A stretch of DNA of 9,541 nt, taken from positions 1 through 9,541 of the forward strand of contig SMVT01000141.1 in assembly GCA_004357365.1 (NCBI GenBank), written 5' to 3'. This DNA is from Nitrospina sp. (GTDB taxonomy: Bacteria > Nitrospinota > Nitrospinia > Nitrospinales > Nitrospinaceae). Below, one piece after another: positions 5,756 to 9,541 of the stretch. Within the stretch, counting starts at the first letter, position 1; each line of letters opens with the position of its first letter. Below the pieces are notes generated by a model. The model worked only from the letters and a program-made list of their open reading frames with translations, searched no databases and had not been told where the DNA came from. The position numbers were made by a program, and so were the translations under genes.

Positions 5756-6997
5756 TCAAATTTTTATTCCCCGCTGGACCAGTTTGCCGATGGTCAGCCC
5801 TTGGACGAGGATGGAAAACACCACCACCACATAGGTCATCATCAGAATCAATTCGCGCTGGGGAGAAGGCGGGAGCGATAACGCCAGCGCCACGGAAATG
5901 CCGCCGCGCAATCCGCCCCAGGTCAACACCTTGATGGCGTTGGGGCTGAACTCGCGTTTGAATTTCCTGAGCCAGATAGGAACACTCACCCCGCTAAAAC
6001 GGGCGAGCAGGACGACGGGAATCGCGATCAAGCCGGCCTTAAAACTGGACAGGTCAAACGTCAATATCAACAGTTCGAATCCCAGCAGGACAAACAACAC
6101 ACCGTTTAAAATTTCATCGATCAGCTCCCAGAACTGGTCGATACGCTCGATGGTTTTCTCGGACATGGCCAGGGTCCGGCCGTGGTTGCCGATCAACAGT
6201 CCCGCCGCCACCGCCGCGATCGGCGCGGAGATATGCATCGCCTCCGCCGCGGCATAGCCGGCGAACACCAGCGCCAGCGTGATCAACACTTCGACCTGGT
6301 AATTGTCCACCGTTTTTAACAGGCGATACGCCCCATAACCCGTCGCCAGGCCGAACAGCGCGCCGCCCACGGCTTCCACTAAAAACAAAACGGCGATGGA
6401 CCCCACCGTCGGTTCGTTGTGGCCGGTGGCGATGTCCAGAATCACCACAAAGATCACCACCGCCACGCCGTCGTTGAACAACGACTCACCGGCAATTTTC
6501 GTTTCCAGTTCTTTGGGCACACCCACGGTTTTTAAAATGGCGAGCACGGCGATGGGATCGGTCGGAGAAATCAACGTCCCAAACAAAAGGCAATAAATGA
6601 ATGGGATACCGATGCCCAGCCAGCCCAATACAAAATACATCAGTCCGCCGATAATGATCGTCGACAACACCAAGCCGACGGTGGCCAAGAGGGCGATGAT
6701 CCATTTCTGTTTCGCCAGGTCCTCCAGATTGATGTGCAGTGACCCCGCGAACAGGAGCGCGCCGAGAATGCCGTGCAGGACCAGTTGGTTGAAGTCGATG
6801 GACTGCAACAGCGTGCGTGCCGATTCCTCCAGTCCGGGAATCCATTGCAACTCGCCCAGCGCGATCAGGCCCAGGGAGAACACCATGGCGATGGCCATCA
6901 ACCCGATGCTGGTGGGAAGCTTGAGGAAGCGGTGATTGAGGTAACTGAACCCGGCGGTAAAAAACATCAGCCAGGCAATCAGGTCGAGAATCCTCAT
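5756..6997 (-). CDS. Na+(K+)/H+ antiporter, CPA1 family (NhaP-like)
   Basis: This 413-residue inner-membrane protein has about 11-13 hydrophobic segments and almost no soluble tail. It matches the CPA1 cation:proton antiporter family, which exchanges Na+ or K+ for H+ to control pH and salt. Key motifs are SPTDPIAVLAIL at 144-155, GESLFNDGVAVVIF at 170-183 with the ion-binding Asn175-Asp176 pair, SAPIAAVAAGLLIGN at 257-271, LFVLLGFELL at 301-310 and GGLRGGISVALALSLP at 361-376 with the conserved Arg364. The Asn-Asp pair in helix 5 suggests electroneutral 1:1 exchange, as known for CPA1. There is no C-terminal regulatory domain of the NhaP2/YcgO type. The ATG at 6997 gives a normal first helix. 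It follows the exported-protein gene by 51 bases and may share its transcript. Ion specificity cannot be read from sequence. Confidence 0.93.
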   Translation of the reverse strand: MRILDLIAWLMFFTAGFSYLNHRFLKLPTSIGLMAIAMVFSLGLIALGELQWIPGLEESARTLLQSIDFNQLVLHGILGALLFAGSLHINLEDLAKQKWIIALLATVGLVLSTIIIGGLMYFVLGWLGIGIPFIYCLLFGTLISPTDPIAVLAILKTVGVPKELETKIAGESLFNDGVAVVIFVVILDIATGHNEPTVGSIAVLFLVEAVGGALFGLATGYGAYRLLKTVDNYQVEVLITLALVFAGYAAAEAMHISAPIAAVAAGLLIGNHGRTLAMSEKTIERIDQFWELIDEILNGVLFVLLGFELLILTFDLSSFKAGLIAIPVVLLARFSGVSVPIWLRKFKREFSPNAIKVLTWGGLRGGISVALALSLPPSPQRELILMMTYVVVVFSILVQGLTIGKLVQRGIKI

Positions 6998-7048
6998 CCG
7001 GTTATTTCATCAATTTGAGGTTAGGGAGTATAGGACCGAAAGCGTGAA

Positions 7049-7600
7049 TCAATCCACCTTCTTGACGTTTTTCGGGGTCAAGCCGAAGTAAGGCACCGTA
7101 TCGTCCTGCACCGAAAATTTGCGGTACAGTTTATGAAATTCTTCATCCCCCAGGGAAGGATCCATCAACTGCTGGACCTGCTCTTGGGTCACCACCTGCT
7201 GGGACGGCTCATCAAACATCGTCGTGCCGATGGCGATCCAGTGCGTGTGCAGAAACGCCTGGTTGACGAGGCTCTCGATCCCCGACGTATACTGCAAGGT
7301 CTTCGCCATCACATGCCGCGCGATGTAGGCCGGCACGCACCGGCCGATGGCGATCACCTTGGCGGTGTTACCCATCGGAAACGGACGAATCGCCGTGCGG
7401 GTATGCCCGATCTCTTTAAACTCCTGAATGATCGCCCGCTTCTGCTTCTTGAACTTCTTCGAGATATAGCCCTCGACTTTGATCCCCTTCTGCTCCACCG
7501 GTTCGCAGGCCGGGGGAACCTCCGCCGCCTGCACGGACCCCGCCAGCCATAACATCAGTCCGAGGATCATGATCTGTTTTAATCTGAAGGGTTGCGTCAC
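7049..7600 (-). CDS. exported protein of unknown function
   Basis: With GTG at 7600 as start, this 183-residue protein has a classical Sec signal peptide: positive residues (RLK), a hydrophobic core (IMILGLMLWLAGSV) and a VQA-A cleavage site near residue 26. AAGGA lies nearby upstream, which supports GTG 7600 or the adjacent TTG 7603. The frame is open upstream to about 7723, but that part is GC-rich repeat translation without protein character. The mature part should be periplasmic. It contains two cysteines (PPACEP and IGRCVP) that could pair, a basic KKFKKQKR patch, and a C-terminal YFGLTPKNVKKVD. I do not recognise the family and no enzymatic motif is evident. It lies between the YHS gene and the antiporter gene on the same strand. 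Confidence 0.75.
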   Translation of the reverse strand: MTQPFRLKQIMILGLMLWLAGSVQAAEVPPACEPVEQKGIKVEGYISKKFKKQKRAIIQEFKEIGHTRTAIRPFPMGNTAKVIAIGRCVPAYIARHVMAKTLQYTSGIESLVNQAFLHTHWIAIGTTMFDEPSQQVVTQEQVQQLMDPSLGDEEFHKLYRKFSVQDDTVPYFGLTPKNVKKVD

Positions 7601-7640
7601 CAAAAGGCTTCCTTTCCGGGTTCCCTGATCCCGCTCCCGG

Positions 7641-7700
7641 CGTCCCGGGCCCGTTTCCGGCGTTCCGGGCCCATTTCCGGCGTCCCCGGCCTCTACCGGG
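7641..7700. repeat. degenerate 20-base GC-rich tandem repeat
   Basis: Units 7641-7660 and 7661-7680 (CGTCCCGGGCCCGTTTCCGG type) match at 18 of 20 positions. A third, weaker unit follows at 7681-7700, and 7621-7640 ends with a similar CTCCCGG. The units contain the palindromic core CCGGGCCC. The array lies just upstream of the exported-protein start. Confidence 0.6.
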
Positions 7701-7753
7701 AAGGCCCGCGGGTTATGGTACAATATTGAGTTTGGGAGCTTTAAGCGCCGGTT

Positions 7754-7990
7754 TTATACGGGGTTGTGCTTGTTCCGGTATTCATTGGCGCATCGTTCAC
7801 TGCAGAAAAAATGCTCTCGCCCGGCGATGGTGGCGGTTACCGCCTCGGTCACCGGAAAATAGGTCTCGCAATTGGGATCCTGGACCATTTCCGTGGACAA
7901 GGCCTCCGCTTCTTTTCGGGGGGCTTGCAGATACCACCGGACCAGCGAAATCACCGCGATCAGGATTAATATAAGAATGGCTAGTCGCAT
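7754..7990 (-). CDS. small membrane-anchored YHS/TRASH-like metal-binding protein
   Basis: This 78-residue protein has one hydrophobic N-terminal segment (residues 3-20, rich in Ile and Leu) followed by a basic RKE stretch and a small soluble domain. The domain reads MVQDPNCETYFP...GREHFFCSERCANEYR, a YHS/TRASH-like pattern with Cys41, Cys63 and Cys67 as probable metal ligands (C-x21-C-x3-C). YHS usually begins DPVCGM, so Asn40 and Glu42 depart from consensus. Single-domain YHS proteins with a membrane anchor are common beside metal or redox genes, but their role is unclear. ATG 7990 is chosen because the hydrophobic anchor starts there and a good promoter predicts transcription starting at that A. 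The longer frame upstream would overlap rpoH. It is divergent from rpoH. Confidence 0.82.
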   Translation of the reverse strand: MRLAILILILIAVISLVRWYLQAPRKEAEALSTEMVQDPNCETYFPVTEAVTATIAGREHFFCSERCANEYRNKHNPV

Positions 7991-7996
7991 GCCGCT

Positions 7997-8025
7997 ATTG
8001 TACGTTTTATAAGAGGCACATTCAA
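7997..8025 (-). promoter_or_regulatory. promoter of the YHS gene, predicted leaderless transcript
   Basis: Read on the - strand, TTGAAT (8025-8020) and TACAAT (8002-7997) are separated by exactly 17 bases. The -10 box is followed by six bases and then ATG 7990, so the usual spacing puts +1 on the A of the start codon. No Shine-Dalgarno sequence is possible in such a transcript. Confidence 0.65.
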
Positions 8026-8049
8026 CGGCTCCTATTCCCTGAAAATTGG

Positions 8050-8069
8050 GGTCCGGCACCCCCCGGACC
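8050..8069 (+). promoter_or_regulatory. perfect hairpin upstream of rpoH
   Basis: GGTCCGG (8050-8056) and CCGGACC (8063-8069) form a perfect 7-bp GC-rich stem with a 6-base loop CACCCC. It ends 15 bases before the chosen rpoH ATG. It could be a leader-RNA structure or an operator palindrome; no T run follows, so it is not a terminator. Confidence 0.5.
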
Positions 8070-8084
8070 GACAACTTGTTGATT

Positions 8085-9080
8085 ATGAACGATCCATTGA
8101 AAAAAGATGCGGACCTCCCGGAGGCGGACGGCGACGAGCACCATCCGCCCCTGGAACCGGAAGTGCTGGACGACGACTCCGGCGAAGCAGAGGACATCCG
8201 GCCCCTGCCCGTGGTGCGCGGATCGGACGCGCTGGCGCCGCTCGACCCGCTGACCGCCTACCTCAACGAAATCCGGCAATACCCGGAACTGTCCGCAGAA
8301 GAAGAAAAAGAACTCGCCCTCCACTATCAGGACACCGGCGACGTCCAGGCCGCCTACAAACTCATCACCAACAACCTCATGCTGGTGGTCAAAATCGCCA
8401 TGACCTTCCGGCGCGAATGGCAGAACGTGATGGACCTCATCCAGGAAGGCAACGTCGGCCTCATGAAGGCCGTCAAGAACTTCGACCCGTTCCGCGGCGT
8501 GCGCCTGCCCGCCTACGCCAGCTGGTGGATCAAGGCCTATATCCTGAAATACATCCTCGACAACTGGCGGCTGGTGCGCGTCGGCACCACCAACGCCCGC
8601 CGCAAACTGCTCTATAATCTGCAAAAAGAAAAAGCCAAGCTGGAGGAGCAGGGCTTCACCGCCACGCCCAAACAACTCGCCGAACATTTCGGCGTCAGTG
8701 AAAAAGACGTGATCGACGTGCAGGCCAGCCTCGGCGCCGCCGACGTCTCGATGGACACGCCGGTCCACCCGGACAGCGAAATGACCCCCGGCAAATCACT
8801 GTCCGACGGCAAAAACCCGGCCCAGGCCATCGAAAAAAGCCAATTTCATGAAGTCCTCCACGAAAAAATCGGGGCCTTCCTCGAAAACATGAAACCCATT
8901 GAACAAGAACTGTTTGCCACCCGCATCCTGGCCGAGGACCCGGTCTCGTTGAAAGAAATCGGCGAACACTTTAACATTACCCGCGAAGCCGTCCGGCAAA
9001 CCGAACAACGCTTGCTCAAAAAATTCAAAACGTATATAACGGAACACCTGCCGGAAGCGGAACACTATTTCATGAAGTGA
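8085..9080 (+). CDS. rpoH: RNA polymerase sigma-32 factor (heat-shock sigma)
   Basis: This 331-residue protein is a group 3 sigma-70 family factor that directs RNA polymerase to heat-shock promoters. Region 1.2-like sequence DPLTAYLNEIRQYPELSAEEEKELA covers 54-78. Region 2 includes NNLMLVVKIA, DLIQEGNVGLMKAVKNFDP (117-135) and LPAYASWWIKAYILKYILDNWRLV (141-164). RRKLLYNLQ (172-180) matches the RpoH box that marks sigma-32 (QRKLFFNLR in E. coli). Region 4 is SLKEIGEHFNITREAVRQTEQRLLKKF (288-314) with a helix-turn-helix. It is about 47 residues longer than E. coli RpoH (284), mainly from an acidic, disordered-looking N-terminus (7-38). ATG 8085 is preferred; the frame is open to a TTG at 8046, and neither has a ribosome site. 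The start region is divergent from the YHS gene. Confidence 0.93.
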   Translation: MNDPLKKDADLPEADGDEHHPPLEPEVLDDDSGEAEDIRPLPVVRGSDALAPLDPLTAYLNEIRQYPELSAEEEKELALHYQDTGDVQAAYKLITNNLMLVVKIAMTFRREWQNVMDLIQEGNVGLMKAVKNFDPFRGVRLPAYASWWIKAYILKYILDNWRLVRVGTTNARRKLLYNLQKEKAKLEEQGFTATPKQLAEHFGVSEKDVIDVQASLGAADVSMDTPVHPDSEMTPGKSLSDGKNPAQAIEKSQFHEVLHEKIGAFLENMKPIEQELFATRILAEDPVSLKEIGEHFNITREAVRQTEQRLLKKFKTYITEHLPEAEHYFMK

Positions 9081-9094
9081 CCTGCGGGAGTCTC

Positions 9095-9117
9095 CCCCCT
9101 CCTTTCAAAGGAGGGGG
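9095..9117. other. GC-rich palindrome between rpoH and fumC
   Basis: CCCCCTCCTT (9095-9104) pairs perfectly with AAGGAGGGGG (9108-9117) around a 3-base loop. It lies 14 bases after the rpoH stop. It is followed by ATAAATTTT and not a true T run, so it is at best a weak terminator. The arms contain CCTCCTT and AAGGAGG, the anti-Shine-Dalgarno and Shine-Dalgarno cores. Confidence 0.6.
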
Positions 9118-9126
9118 ATAAATTTT

Positions 9127-9132
9127 AAGGAG
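9127..9132 (+). promoter_or_regulatory. ribosome binding site of fumC
   Basis: AAGGAG stands seven bases before ATG 9140. It is a near-perfect Shine-Dalgarno sequence and fixes the fumC start, in contrast to the weak or absent sites before aroC, the nitrilase gene and rpoH. Confidence 0.85.
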
Positions 9133-9139
9133 TGTTGCT

Positions 9140-9541
<402 letters not shown>

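Noticed and set aside
7601..7723. Longer N-terminus for the exported protein starting at TTG 7723
   Set aside because: It would translate the GC-rich tandem repeat and place the signal peptide 41 residues inside the protein.
7716..7724. TGGTACAAT extended -10 box on the + strand
   Set aside because: No -35 box lies at suitable distance, and transcription would run antisense through the YHS gene with no + strand gene until rpoH.
7991..8197. Longer N-terminus for the YHS protein starting at 8197
   Set aside because: The extra 69 residues are low-complexity Ser-rich sequence overlapping rpoH. The hydrophobic anchor and promoter position both support ATG 7990.
8022..8768. Open frame of 248 codons on the - strand
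   Set aside because: It is antisense to rpoH and arises from the GC-biased third positions of that gene; no known motif is present.

Overview
The window looks like chromosomal housekeeping DNA from a Gram-negative bacterium with fairly GC-rich genes. The order rpsA - sppA - HU/IHF gene, a sigma-32 type RpoH, a single-domain chorismate synthase and a class II fumarase fit a deltaproteobacterial or Nitrospinota-like genome. That placement is an inference from gene content and remembered family patterns; no search was run.

Left part (1-3201, all + strand). The window opens inside the 3' end of rpsA (ribosomal protein S1). The S1 reading frame is broken by an in-frame TAA at 32-34, yet it continues in the same frame for 145 more codons through an intact last S1 domain. 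A GTG with a Shine-Dalgarno-like AAGGA stands 22 bases after the stop. sppA follows 15 bases later. An HU/IHF-family gene then has its own extended -10 promoter and a clean intrinsic terminator. Next comes aroC (chorismate synthase).

Non-coding island (3202-3605). These 404 bases hold no gene. They hold a 325-base element bounded by perfect 22-base inverted repeats. Inside it lie a sequence resembling common dispersed intergenic repeats and a 59-base sequence that folds on paper into a four-stem cloverleaf with no unpaired junction base.

Middle (3606-5583). A nitrilase-superfamily hydrolase closely resembling the Pyrococcus-type enzymes is followed by a terminator and a cytosolic DUF1566 (Lcl C-terminal-like) protein. 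Convergent to that is a helical protein of unknown function on the - strand.

Right part (5756-9541). Three further - strand genes encode a small membrane-anchored YHS/TRASH-like protein, an exported protein of unknown function and a CPA1-type Na+/H+ antiporter. The YHS gene has a well-spaced promoter that predicts a leaderless mRNA. Divergent from it on the + strand is rpoH, with a perfect hairpin just before its start. Then come a GC-rich palindrome and the first 134 codons of fumC, which runs off the window.

The genes are mostly independent housekeeping units (translation, nucleoid, aromatic amino acid synthesis, heat shock, TCA cycle, ion homeostasis). I found no defence system, CRISPR array, prophage, transposase gene, tRNA or rRNA. 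The most unusual items are the interrupted rpsA frame and the nested repeat island after aroC.
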